64,000 nt of DNA from Polyangiaceae bacterium (GTDB lineage: Bacteria > Myxococcota_A > Polyangia > Polyangiales > Polyangiaceae), in contig JABTUA010000001.1 of NCBI GenBank assembly GCA_015075635.1, forward strand, positions 248,001 to 312,000. Reading direction: 5' to 3'. Positions 1 to 7,564 of this stretch are shown piece after piece (position 1 is the stretch's first letter; each line of letters starts with the position of its first letter). The notes beneath the pieces are model-generated. The model was not told the origin of the DNA and did not search any database. It worked only from the letters and a program-made list of their open reading frames with translations. A program made the position numbers and the translations under genes.

Positions 1-20
1 CTCGAATGGACGAACGGCCG

Positions 21-96
21 AGAGGCCGGCCCCGCCTAGGGAGCGGGTAGCTCCCACGGGGGTAGACGGGTGTCAACGGGACACCGGTCGGCCTCT
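21..96. ncRNA. possible structured RNA (outer stem with two inner hairpins)
   Basis: An 8-bp outer stem pairs agaggccg (21-28) with cggcctct (89-96), and extends by about three pairs including one G-U. Inside sit two hairpins: gggagc/gctccc (39-44 and 50-55, loop gggta) and ggtgtc/gacacc (69-74 and 80-85, loop aacgg). Nested helices of this kind are more than expected by chance, but GC-rich DNA forms hairpins readily. Strand and family are unknown. It lies about 135 bp upstream of the bactofilin gene, so it could be a leader element, or the end of an RNA gene that starts before the window. No known RNA family was recognised. Confidence 0.3.
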
Positions 97-231
97 ACAA
101 GCAGGATCCGGGCCGAGGCTGAGGCTTGGAAGATCCAGGGCATTTCCGCGGAGCAAGGACGAGCGTCACCCCCCGAACGCCCCGGGGCGTTAGCAAGCGG
201 ACGCGTGCCCTGGCCGGGCTAGGATGCCCCC

Positions 232-576
232 GTGGACCCGACCCTGCCCGCGACGGAGATCACGGCCCTGCTCGGCCGCGGCACGCACTTCGAGGGCAAG
301 CTCGCCTTCGACGGCCGCGTGCGCATCGACGGCAGCTTCAAGGGCGAGATCAAGAGCGCGGACATCCTGATCGTCGGGGAGGGCGCCGAGGTCGAAGCGG
401 AGATCGAGGCCGGCACCGTGATCATCAAGGGCGGAAGCGTGACGGGCAACGTGCGCGCCCACCAGGCCATCGAGCTGTACGTCCCCGCGCGCGTCACCGG
501 CAACCTGCACGCGCCGGAGATCTTCATGGACAAGGGCGTGCAGTTCTCGGGCAACTGCACCATGGCTCCGCTCTGA
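232..576 (+). CDS. bactofilin (polymer-forming cytoskeletal protein)
   Basis: This 114-residue protein is a single bactofilin domain. It has the regular hydrophobic/Gly repeat of a right-handed beta-helix, including the family-typical stretches FEGKLAFDGRVRIDGSFKGE and GEGAEVEAEIEAG near residues 20-60. Bactofilins polymerise without nucleotide at the inner membrane and organise cell shape, chromosome or motility complexes. The start is a GTG at 232; a longer in-frame start is not apparent. The protein is short, with almost no N- or C-terminal tails. It is convergent with the glycosyltransferase gene that ends at 602. Family assignment is firm; which bactofilin role it has cannot be told from sequence. 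Confidence 0.9.
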   Translation: MDPTLPATEITALLGRGTHFEGKLAFDGRVRIDGSFKGEIKSADILIVGEGAEVEAEIEAGTVIIKGGSVTGNVRAHQAIELYVPARVTGNLHAPEIFMDKGVQFSGNCTMAPL

Positions 577-601
577 CTTCGGCTTCGCTCTCGCGCCTTC
601 C

Positions 602-2290
602 TCACTTCGGCCGGACGTAGACCCAGATCACCGGAACGCCGTCGTGCGTCCCGATGTACGCGGGCGCGGTCGTGCCGTAGTCCACCCAGATCTGGTACTC
701 GACGCGCAACATGTGGGGCTCGTGGTGATAGAGCGCCACGCTCGACTGGGCTGGCGACCAAGCGGCGCGCAGGTCGCTGCGCAGCCGCCCGTCCTTGACC
801 ATCTGATCCCAGCTCTGCATCGCCGTGTCGTGGACGAAGACCGCGGCGCCTGGCTCCGCGCGCTGGTTGACGAAGCCCGCGACGGATCCGGTGGTGTAAC
901 CCCAGAAGCTCCGGTTCAAGCCCAGGCTCGCGGCTCCGGGAGCGCCGCCGACCAGCGGCGTGTACGCAGTCAGGCCCCAGGGGTGCGAGCCGAGGGCGAT
1001 GGCAGTGGGAGCCGCCGTCACCGAGACGGCGAGCCCCAGCGTCGCGGCAACGCGGTAGCGCTCCGAGAGCAGGCCGCCGAGCGCGCGGCACGCGAGCACG
1101 AACGCCTGCGCCGCGAACAGGCACAGGAACGGGTACGCCGTGATCCAGTGCTTGGTGCCGCCGAAGATGGGCGTGGTCTTCGACAGCCACGGTGCGTAGC
1201 TGGTCAGGATGCAGAGCAGCCACAAGAGCTCGGTGGAGAACAGCTCGCGCTCCCCCGGCGAGGCGGGCTCGGGCTTGGTCTTGCCGAGCACGCTCGCCAG
1301 CCAGGTCAGGCGCACCGCGTACGCGCGCCGGGCCGCGGCAGCTAGCCCGATGGCGAACAGGAGCAGCGTGACGCCGGGCACCGTGCCCAGCGTCATCACC
1401 CAGGCGTAGCCGAGCGGCATCGGCGGCTTCCAGTAGGTCCGCCCGAGGAACTCCATGTTGTAGTACTCGTGCCCGGTGTGGAAGGCGACGTAGGCCGCGA
1501 GCCGCCGCCCCGTGTCGTGCCAGATCCAGGGCCACATCAGGTAGAACAACACCGGACCGATGAAGGCCATGCACACCAGCGCGAGCGGCGCGCGCACGCG
1601 TCCGGCGCGGAGCTCCCGCCAGATGCCGTCGCCGCGGGCGATCACGAAGTGCGCGATCAGGGCCGGCGGCAAGAGCCACGAGTTGTGCTTGGTGTTCAAG
1701 AGGAGGCCGTACAGCACGCCGGTGAAGAGCGCCCAGCGCCAGCCGCCACCCGAGATGGAGCGCCAGTAGGCGTAGGTGGTGAAGAGCCACATCGCCGCCA
1801 CCGGCATGTCGAAGCAGTCGAGGTGCGAGTGGTAGAAGACCCGCGGCATCATCGCGAACGAGAGCGCGGCCACCAGCCCGGCCACGCGCCCGCTCACGCG
1901 CCGCCCCCACAGGTAGGTCACCGCCACCGCCAGGCTCGACAGCAACATGCCCGGGAAACGGAAGCTCGTGCCCTCGTCGCGGATCAGCTTCCACTCCGTG
2001 TGCAGGAACTTGTGCGAGAGCGCGAACAGGCTCTTGATCAGCGCGGGGTGCTCGTTGTTGGCGGTCCAGTAGCGGTCGATGGCGGCCCGGTCGAAGGCCG
2101 CCTTCGGGGACTTGAACAGGAGCTCGAACCAGCCCTCGTAGCTCCGCGCCGCCTGGAAGTAGAAGCCCTCGTCCCGGGCGTAGCCCAGGTCCTTGGTCGT
2201 CGCGAGCAAGAGCGCGAGGTAGAGCGCCGCGAGGCAGAGCCCGATCAGCGGATCGAGCGCGGCGCCGAGCAGTCGTCGCGCGCGGCTCAT
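602..2290 (-). CDS. GT39/ArnT-like integral membrane glycosyltransferase
   Basis: This protein of about 562 residues has around ten hydrophobic segments. Its N-terminal pattern is typical of GT-C glycosyltransferases of the PMT/ArnT type: a first membrane helix followed by an acidic DEGFYF motif and, about 45 residues later, EHPALIK. Such enzymes transfer a sugar from a polyprenyl-phosphate donor to a periplasmic acceptor; the Asp of the first loop is the usual catalytic residue. The chosen ATG overlaps the stop of the upstream gene by ATGA, which marks translational coupling with the membrane-anchored protein at 2287-3198. Longer reading frames upstream are shadows of that gene. Donor and acceptor are unknown. 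Confidence 0.8.
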   Translation of the reverse strand: MSRARRLLGAALDPLIGLCLAALYLALLLATTKDLGYARDEGFYFQAARSYEGWFELLFKSPKAAFDRAAIDRYWTANNEHPALIKSLFALSHKFLHTEWKLIRDEGTSFRFPGMLLSSLAVAVTYLWGRRVSGRVAGLVAALSFAMMPRVFYHSHLDCFDMPVAAMWLFTTYAYWRSISGGGWRWALFTGVLYGLLLNTKHNSWLLPPALIAHFVIARGDGIWRELRAGRVRAPLALVCMAFIGPVLFYLMWPWIWHDTGRRLAAYVAFHTGHEYYNMEFLGRTYWKPPMPLGYAWVMTLGTVPGVTLLLFAIGLAAAARRAYAVRLTWLASVLGKTKPEPASPGERELFSTELLWLLCILTSYAPWLSKTTPIFGGTKHWITAYPFLCLFAAQAFVLACRALGGLLSERYRVAATLGLAVSVTAAPTAIALGSHPWGLTAYTPLVGGAPGAASLGLNRSFWGYTTGSVAGFVNQRAEPGAAVFVHDTAMQSWDQMVKDGRLRSDLRAAWSPAQSSVALYHHEPHMLRVEYQIWVDYGTTAPAYIGTHDGVPVIWVYVRPK

Positions 2291-3198
2291 CGCGAGTCCG
2301 CCTGGAAGCAGAAGTGGCGATCCTTGGCGCTCGAGCTGCGCACCTCGATCTCGACCTCCGCGCTCTGGCCTTGTCGCCCCGTGTCGAACGAGAACGGCGC
2401 GAAGCCCGCCTCGTCCCTGTGTACGTAGGTGCCGATGCTCTGGCCGCCGACCCGCACCTCGAGCTCGATGGGAGGCGCGCCCACGCTGTCGCGGAAGACC
2501 AGCCAGGGCATGCCGCCGTAGCCACGGATCTGCTTGCCCAGCGGCACGTTCGCGAAGCGCAAGCGCAAGGGGCCGCCCTGGGGCGGGTGCGCCCAGATGC
2601 AGCGCCGTGGCCGGTACTCCATGTGGTCGTCGATCACGGTCACGCCCGCGAAGAACCACTCGCCCCCGGGGCACATGAAGCGCTCGGCCGGGAAGGTCGG
2701 GTTGCCCCCCAGACCACCGGTCGAGACCGGCGCGCGGGGATTCCAGGCGCAGGGAGCTTGGCCCTCGAACACGCTCAGGTGCTCCGGCTTCACGTGGTCG
2801 GCGAAATCGAACACGACCCGCTCCGGCGCCGGGTTCTCCAGCGTGCGCAACGTGAAGCGCCCGCGCTTCGACTCCGCGACCGTGCGCCAGCCTCGGAGCT
2901 CCGGCGCACGCTCACCCAGCGACGAAATCTCGATGGCGCGCGCGTAGCCGCTCTCGTCGGGCCGCGCCACGTCACGGAGCGGCATCAACGCGTCGCCCAG
3001 CGCCTGGCGTGCCAAGGGGTCCGCCCAGCGCGGCGCGACCACCACGAGCTCTTCGGCCTGCCGCAGCGCCGCCACCGGCTCGCGCAGGCCGGCCCACTCC
3101 TCGACGCGCGGCGCGCGATTCGCGAAGAAGTAGTGCAGGGAAAGCTCCACGAGACCGGCGAGCGGCACGGCGAGCCAGAGCAGGCGCTTGTCGAGCAT
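2287..3198 (-). CDS. membrane-anchored protein of unknown function, coupled to the GT39-like gene
   Basis: A 303-residue protein with an N-terminal hydrophobic anchor (about residues 6-26) and a long exported portion. No catalytic motif was recognised. The middle has conserved-looking Cys residues and a CPGGEWFFAG stretch; the C-terminal half (VELEVRVGG, FSFDTGRQGQSAEVEIEV) reads like a beta-sandwich. It shares a 4-bp ATGA overlap with the downstream glycosyltransferase gene, so the two are probably made together and may act together, for example as a companion of the lipid-linked sugar transferase. Upstream it is divergent from the polytopic gene at 3254. Confidence 0.6.
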   Translation of the reverse strand: MLDKRLLWLAVPLAGLVELSLHYFFANRAPRVEEWAGLREPVAALRQAEELVVVAPRWADPLARQALGDALMPLRDVARPDESGYARAIEISSLGERAPELRGWRTVAESKRGRFTLRTLENPAPERVVFDFADHVKPEHLSVFEGQAPCAWNPRAPVSTGGLGGNPTFPAERFMCPGGEWFFAGVTVIDDHMEYRPRRCIWAHPPQGGPLRLRFANVPLGKQIRGYGGMPWLVFRDSVGAPPIELEVRVGGQSIGTYVHRDEAGFAPFSFDTGRQGQSAEVEIEVRSSSAKDRHFCFQADSR

Positions 3199-3253
3199 CG
3201 AGGGGCGGCCGAGCTTAGGTCAAACGCGGGCGAGAGTGGGCTATAACGGCCAG

Positions 3254-4798
3254 GTGTCAGGCCGGATCCGCGCGCTCACCTTGGCGGTCGCGGCGCTCGC
3301 GGCTCTGACCGTGCTGGTCTATCCGTTCACGGTCGCGCGCTACCCCGCGATCACCGACCTGCCCTTCCACGCCGCGCAGGTCTCGATCTTCCGTCACTAC
3401 GCCGACCCGGCCTTCCACTTCGCGGAGCAGTTCGAGCTGCACCCGTTCGACGTCCCGTACCTGACCATGTACGCGCTGGGCGCGCTGGCGGCGTTCGCGG
3501 TGCCCATCCACGTGGCCGCGAAGGTCATGGCGGTGGGCATGTTGGCTCTCCTGCCCCTGGGGCTCGGCCTGCTCTTCCACGGCATGAAGAAGAGCCCGCT
3601 CTGGGGCGTCTTGGGCCTCGCCTTCGCGTACACCGATCTGACGCACTGGGGCTTCCTGAGCTTCGTCGGCGCGCTGGGCCTGTACGCCGCGAGCATCGGG
3701 CTCACGCTGCGACTGCTCGACGCTCCCAGCCCGCGAAAGCAGCTCGCCCTCGGGGCGGTGCTGCTGCTGCTGTTCTTCACCCACGTCTACCGCTTCCCGT
3801 ACGCGCTGCTCGCGATCGGGCTGACCGCGCTGGTGATGTACCCGGCGACGCGCCAGGTGAAGCCGCTCTTCTTGCCCCTGGGCCCGCCGGTGGCGCTCTT
3901 CGCCGTCTGGTTTCTCTCGCGCCCGCCGACGCTGTCGGGCGGCGTCCCGCTCGCGTTCGACGCCTCGCGCGCCGCGCGTCTCGGAGACTTCGTGTTCGGC
4001 AACTACGTGGGCGCGAGCGGCGCCGAGGAGAAGAAGCTCGCCGGAGCGATGCTCGCGACCGTCGCCGCGGCGCTGGTGCTCGCCCTCGTCTATCGCGATC
4101 GCGAGCGCGCCGCGGACGCGCGCGAGCGCCGATTCCGCCAGGGCGTGACGCTCCTGCCGCTCTTGCTCGCCGGGGGGCACTTGCTCGCCTATTTCACGCT
4201 GCCTGCCCGCGTCGGCGAGTGGTGGTACGTGTTTCCGCGGGAGCTGCCCGCCGCGTGGTTCATCCTGCTCGGCGCGCTGCCCGATCTGCCCCAGCGCCGC
4301 TCCGTCCAGCTGGGCATCGTCGCGCTGATCGGCCTCGGCTCCGGCCGCATGGCGCTGTTCGTGGCCGAGCGCTGGCGCGCGTTCGAGCGCGAGACGGCCG
4401 ACTTCCGCGAGATCGCCGCGAACCTGCCGCCGGCACCGAAGCTCGCCTATCTGGTCATCGACCACGGCTTGCCCGGCAAGGCCGGCGAGAAGCGTCACTC
4501 CGCGCTGGTGCACCTGCCGGCGTGGATCCAAGCCGAGCGGGGCGGCTGGCTGTCGTTCCACTTCGCCGGCTGGCGCATCTTCCCGATCTGGTACCGCACG
4601 GGCGCGGCGGACACGCCGCCGCAGGTGCCCCGCGACTGGGAGTGGAACCCGAGCTGGTTCCGCGTGAACGAGCAGGGGCGCTTCTTCGACTGGTTCCTGG
4701 TGCGCCTCGCGGACGACCCGGCGCCGATCTTCGCGTCCGACCCTGGCGTGCAGCTGGTCGAGCGGCGCGGCAGCTGGTGGCTGTACCGCCGCCCATGA
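3254..4798 (+). CDS. polytopic membrane protein, GT-C glycosyltransferase-like
   Basis: About 514 residues with around ten transmembrane segments in the first 370, followed by a soluble C-terminal domain of about 140 residues rich in Trp and Tyr. The GTG at 3254 is chosen because it directly precedes the first hydrophobic segment; an in-frame ATG at 3188 would overlap the start of the divergent gene at 3198 and adds an unstructured leader. The first periplasmic loop contains TDLPFH before further helices, resembling the acidic loop of GT-C glycosyltransferases, but no family-defining motif was seen. Its position opposite a GT39-like gene supports a role in envelope glycan assembly. Function is inferred only. 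Confidence 0.6.
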   Translation: MSGRIRALTLAVAALAALTVLVYPFTVARYPAITDLPFHAAQVSIFRHYADPAFHFAEQFELHPFDVPYLTMYALGALAAFAVPIHVAAKVMAVGMLALLPLGLGLLFHGMKKSPLWGVLGLAFAYTDLTHWGFLSFVGALGLYAASIGLTLRLLDAPSPRKQLALGAVLLLLFFTHVYRFPYALLAIGLTALVMYPATRQVKPLFLPLGPPVALFAVWFLSRPPTLSGGVPLAFDASRAARLGDFVFGNYVGASGAEEKKLAGAMLATVAAALVLALVYRDRERAADARERRFRQGVTLLPLLLAGGHLLAYFTLPARVGEWWYVFPRELPAAWFILLGALPDLPQRRSVQLGIVALIGLGSGRMALFVAERWRAFERETADFREIAANLPPAPKLAYLVIDHGLPGKAGEKRHSALVHLPAWIQAERGGWLSFHFAGWRIFPIWYRTGAADTPPQVPRDWEWNPSWFRVNEQGRFFDWFLVRLADDPAPIFASDPGVQLVERRGSWWLYRRP

Positions 4799-4955
4799 CT
4801 CGGGTTTCGCCTGTTCGCGCCCCGCGTTTGCGGCCCCGCCCTGCCTTCTTCGGGGTTCTCGTCGAGAGCCGCTCAGGAAGCGCTCGGCGGAAACTCCCAC
4901 CTGACGACGGAGTCCGCCGGCCTCGCCGGTATTCTCCTGGGTCTCGGCCCCGGTG

Positions 4956-5004
4956 GCAGATCGCGATCTGCTCATGTCACGACGGCGAAAGTCGAGCATG
5001 AGCA
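4956..5004. promoter_or_regulatory. nested inverted repeats, candidate enhancer-binding site
   Basis: Two symmetric elements lie side by side. gcagatcgcgatctgc at 4956-4971 is a perfect 16-bp palindrome. tgctcatg (4969-4976) and catgagca (4997-5004) are perfect 8-bp arms 20 bp apart, with a smaller cgac/gtcg hairpin between them. They sit about 100-150 bp upstream of the sigma-54-like element at 5096. That is the usual distance for the upstream site of a bacterial enhancer-binding protein. Binding is inference. Confidence 0.35.
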
Positions 5005-5095
5005 AATTTTCGACGACGCACTGCGGCGTTTTCATTTCTGCAATCCATCCCCTGCTCCGGCCCATCCAACTGCTCGAAATGAGGAAAACGCGCCG

Positions 5096-5111
5096 TGGCA
5101 CAGCCCATGCA
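5096..5111 (+). promoter_or_regulatory. sigma-54 (RpoN)-type -24/-12 promoter
   Basis: tggcac-agccc-atgca matches the sigma-54 consensus TGGCAC-N5-TTGCA at ten of eleven fixed positions. The invariant GG (5097-5098) and GC (5109-5110) are separated by exactly 10 bp. The predicted transcription start is about 5120-5124, just before a run of hairpins ending in a T-tract terminator. There is no reading frame of note between this element and the terminator. Confidence 0.5.
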
Positions 5112-5119
5112 CTACGGGA

Positions 5120-5280
5120 GAGCGGCGGCAGTGACGGACTGCCAGACAGACCTCTCTCCCGCCAGTCACTACGCACGGTGACGTTGACGTACCCCCCCCT
5201 CCGTTAGCGTCACCGTGCTTTTCTCACCCACGGCAGTGTCGGAACGTCCCCCCCCGTCCGGCCTGCCGTGGTTTTTTTTG
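5120..5280 (+). ncRNA. candidate small RNA or leader with C8-loop hairpins
   Basis: Downstream of the sigma-54-like element the DNA encodes consecutive hairpins: ggcagt/actgcc (5127-5132 and 5138-5143), an 11-bp perfect stem gcacggtgacg/cgtcaccgtgc (5173-5183 and 5208-5218), and a 9-bp perfect stem ccacggcag/ctgccgtgg (5228-5236 and 5263-5271) followed by eight T. The last two loops each expose a run of eight C (5192-5199 and 5248-5255) flanked by acgt on the left. C-rich loops in bacterial small RNAs often pair with G-rich ribosome-binding sites. The end lies 28 bp before the heptose-isomerase gene, so a leader/attenuator role is an alternative to a free small RNA. The Pxr small RNA of Myxococcus, also described as sigma-54 dependent, is an analogy; homology is not shown. 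Confidence 0.45.
5228..5279 (+). terminator. Rho-independent terminator
   Basis: Nine perfect base pairs (5228-5236 with 5263-5271), an inner cgga/tccg helix (5240-5243 with 5257-5260), then eight consecutive T (5272-5279). It is the clearest intrinsic terminator noticed in the window and stands 28 bp before the start codon at 5308. Confidence 0.7.
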
Positions 5281-5307
5281 TGCGGTTGGCTCTAGAGTCC
5301 CGCGCGC

Positions 5308-5904
5308 ATGACCCACGCGCGTAAGTTCTTCGACGAGGCCGTCCAGATCCTGAACCGCCTGGACGCCGATGCCGTAGAGCGGCTGGCGTCGCTGCTCGCC
5401 GACCTCGGCAAGCGCGGCGGCCGGCTGTTCATCCTCGGCGTGGGCGGCAGCGCTGGAAACGCCTCGCACGCGGTCAACGACTTCCGGAAAATCTGCGGCA
5501 TCGAGGCCTACGCGCCAACCGACAACGTGTCCGAGCTGACGGCGCGCGTGAACGACGAGGGCTGGGAGACGACCTTCGAGCGCTGGCTGGAGGTCAGCCG
5601 CCTCGGCAAGAACGACATGGTGCTGGTGTTCTCGGTGGGCGGCGGCAACCTGGAGAAGAACGTGAGCCCGAACCTGGTGCGGGCGCTCGGGCTCGCCAAG
5701 CGAGTCGGCGCCAGCATCGGCGGCGTCGTGGGGCGCGACGGCGGCTACACCGCCCAGGTCGCGGACGCCTGCGTGATCGTCCCGACCGTGAACCCGGAGG
5801 CCATCACGCCGCACACGGAGGCGTTCCAAGGCGTGGTCTGGCATCTGCTCGTGTCGCACCCCGCGCTGCAGAAGTCGGCGACGAAGTGGGAGAGCACTCG
5901 ATGA
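5308..5904 (+). CDS. SIS-domain phosphosugar isomerase, GmhA-like
   Basis: This 198-residue protein is a single SIS domain. The glycine-rich phosphate loop FILGVGGSAGNASHAVNDF (about residues 41-59) and the second SIS signature VFSVGGGNLEKN are both present. The best reading is a sedoheptulose-7-phosphate isomerase (first step of ADP/GDP-heptose synthesis) or a close relative. It is translationally coupled to the following epimerase by an ATGA overlap. A nucleotidyltransferase and a GHMP kinase that would complete the GDP-heptose route lie 3.5 kb downstream. Substrate is inferred from family and neighbours. Confidence 0.75.
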   Translation: MTHARKFFDEAVQILNRLDADAVERLASLLADLGKRGGRLFILGVGGSAGNASHAVNDFRKICGIEAYAPTDNVSELTARVNDEGWETTFERWLEVSRLGKNDMVLVFSVGGGNLEKNVSPNLVRALGLAKRVGASIGGVVGRDGGYTAQVADACVIVPTVNPEAITPHTEAFQGVVWHLLVSHPALQKSATKWESTR

Positions 5905-6839
5905 AGTCGCTGGTCGTCGGCGGCGCGGGCTTCATCGGCAGCCATCTGGCCGATCGCCTGGTCAGCCGCGGACCGGTCACGCTGTTCGACAACCTGAGCG
6001 TGGGCAAGCGCGAGTTCGTCGCGACGCACCTCGACTCCGGCGCCGCCAAGCTCGTGGTCGGTGAGCTGCTCGACCTCGGCCAGGTGTGCGAGGTGGTGAA
6101 GGGCCACGACGTGGTGTTCCACCTGGCGGCGAACCCCGAGGCGCGCTGGGGCCTCGACAACCCGCGGCTGGATCTGGAGCAGGGCACCATCGCCACCTGG
6201 AACGTGCTCGAGGCCATGCGCCGGGGCGGCGTGAAGACCATCGTCTTCTCCTCGTCCGGCACCGTGTACGGCGACACCGCTGCCGTCTGCGCCGAGGGCG
6301 ATCTCGGGCACCTGCCCATCTCGCTCTACGGCGCCAGCAAGCTCGCCGGCGAGTCGTTGATCAGCGCCTACGCCGAGTGCTTCGGCCTGCGCGGCTTGAT
6401 CTACCGCTTCGGCAACGTGGTGGGCCCGCGCGGCACGCACGGCGCTGCGCTCGACTTCTTCAAGAAGCTCCAGAAGACCCCCGACGAGCTGGAGGTGCTC
6501 GGCGACGGCGCGCAGGCCAAGCCCTACGTCTTCGTCACCGACTGCGTGGACGGCATCTTGTTCGGCCTCGATCATTCGAAGGGCCCCCTCGACGTGTTCA
6601 ACATCGCGCCACCGGACTTCACCAGCGTGCGCCGCATCGCCGAGCTGTGCGTGGCGGCTTCCCCCTACCCCAGCGCGCGCATCCGCTACACCGGCGGCGA
6701 GCGCGGCTGGCCCGGCGACGTCCCGCAGTCGCGCATCGCGCCGAACCGCCTGGCCGAGCTCGGATGGCGGGTCTCGCGCACCAGCGACGAGGCGGTACGC
6801 GAGGCGGTCAGCGCGCTGGCACGAGAGGTCTTCGGGTGA
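5901..6839 (+). CDS. NAD(P)-dependent nucleotide-sugar epimerase/dehydratase
   Basis: A 312-residue extended short-chain dehydrogenase with the N-terminal GGAGFIGSH nucleotide-binding motif at residues 7-15, the FSSSGTVYG catalytic Ser/Thr region and the YGASK catalytic Tyr-Lys pair. The ATG at 5901 overlaps the previous stop (ATGA) and has gggag about 8 bp upstream, so the in-frame ATG at 5886 is rejected. Such enzymes convert NDP-sugars, for example UDP-glucose to UDP-galactose or NDP-heptose forms. Coupling to a GmhA-like isomerase favours a heptose-related or surface-glycan sugar. The exact product is not readable from sequence. Confidence 0.8.
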   Translation: MKSLVVGGAGFIGSHLADRLVSRGPVTLFDNLSVGKREFVATHLDSGAAKLVVGELLDLGQVCEVVKGHDVVFHLAANPEARWGLDNPRLDLEQGTIATWNVLEAMRRGGVKTIVFSSSGTVYGDTAAVCAEGDLGHLPISLYGASKLAGESLISAYAECFGLRGLIYRFGNVVGPRGTHGAALDFFKKLQKTPDELEVLGDGAQAKPYVFVTDCVDGILFGLDHSKGPLDVFNIAPPDFTSVRRIAELCVAASPYPSARIRYTGGERGWPGDVPQSRIAPNRLAELGWRVSRTSDEAVREAVSALAREVFG

Positions 6840-6843
6840 GGGC

Positions 6844-7500
6844 TCACAGCTTCCCGACGAGCAAGCGCTTCACGGGCCCGGGCGGCTCGCCCTGCTTGCA
6901 GCCGTCCAGGAGGAAGCGGATCCCGGGCAGGTTCTTGGCGCGGGCGTCGCAGGTCGGCTTCGAGTCGAGCCACTCGGGGTTTCGCACGATCTCGATCTCG
7001 CCATAGACGTCGCGCAGATCCTGGTAGGTCGAACCGACGCCGATGCCTTCGGCGGTGGTGATGCCGGGGCTCTCGATCACGATGGCGTCCACCAGCGCGC
7101 CGGCGCGCGCCGCGGCGAGCGCCTTCGGTGCGAGCACGGGCAGGAGCTCCTCGATGGGCCCTGGATCGACCTCGTCCATCGGTCCCTTGTCCAGGGTCAC
7201 CCACACCGGCGGGTTGCCGATCAGGAAGCCCTCCATGGGCTGCGCGTCGGCGACCCAGCGCGCCTCGTAACGCGCCCTGTCGTCGAGGTAGCGTGCCGGG
7301 ATCGGCGCTCCCACCACGATGTCGTCCACGGCGCCGCCACGCACGCGCGCGGGCGCGGGCCTGGCGGCGGGCGGCTTCGCGGGATCGACGCTGCCGCTCG
7401 GCGGCACCGGCGTCACTTCGGGGCTGGGAGGCCCGCTCGGCTTCGGCGCGGCGCAGCTCACCCCACAGGCGAGGCACAACAGAATTCGCAGCGTTCCCAT
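6844..7500 (-). CDS. secreted or lipid-anchored protein of unknown function
   Basis: A 218-residue protein starting at the ATG at 7500. The N-terminus is a short signal peptide with two Cys residues (about positions 8 and 12); neither sits in a perfect lipobox. A Pro-rich linker of about 40 residues follows, then a compact domain. The domain includes IESPGITTAEGIGVGSTYQDLRDVYGEIEI and a pair of C-terminal cysteines. The 'GIGVGSTYxDLRxxYG' pattern occurs in small uncharacterised periplasmic domains of myxobacteria, by recollection only. It ends 4 bp after the convergent epimerase gene. Confidence 0.6.
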   Translation of the reverse strand: MGTLRILLCLACGVSCAAPKPSGPPSPEVTPVPPSGSVDPAKPPAARPAPARVRGGAVDDIVVGAPIPARYLDDRARYEARWVADAQPMEGFLIGNPPVWVTLDKGPMDEVDPGPIEELLPVLAPKALAAARAGALVDAIVIESPGITTAEGIGVGSTYQDLRDVYGEIEIVRNPEWLDSKPTCDARAKNLPGIRFLLDGCKQGEPPGPVKRLLVGKL

Positions 7501-7564
7501 GGGCTCGCGGTTAGGCGAAGCGACAGCACGGCGCAACCCTGGCCCTTCCGCTAAGCTTCGAGGC

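Noticed and set aside
1-100. Possible RNase P RNA or tmRNA end
   Set aside because: Stems are present but no conserved sequence of either RNA was recognised.
4851-4955. short reading frames in the gene-free stretch
   Set aside because: They have no start site, no fold and no family resemblance; the region before the palindromes shows nothing else.
3257-5176. 639-codon minus-strand open frame
   Set aside because: It is the shadow of the polytopic membrane protein gene; the translation is Arg/Gln-rich without a fold and extends through the sigma-54/small-RNA stretch.
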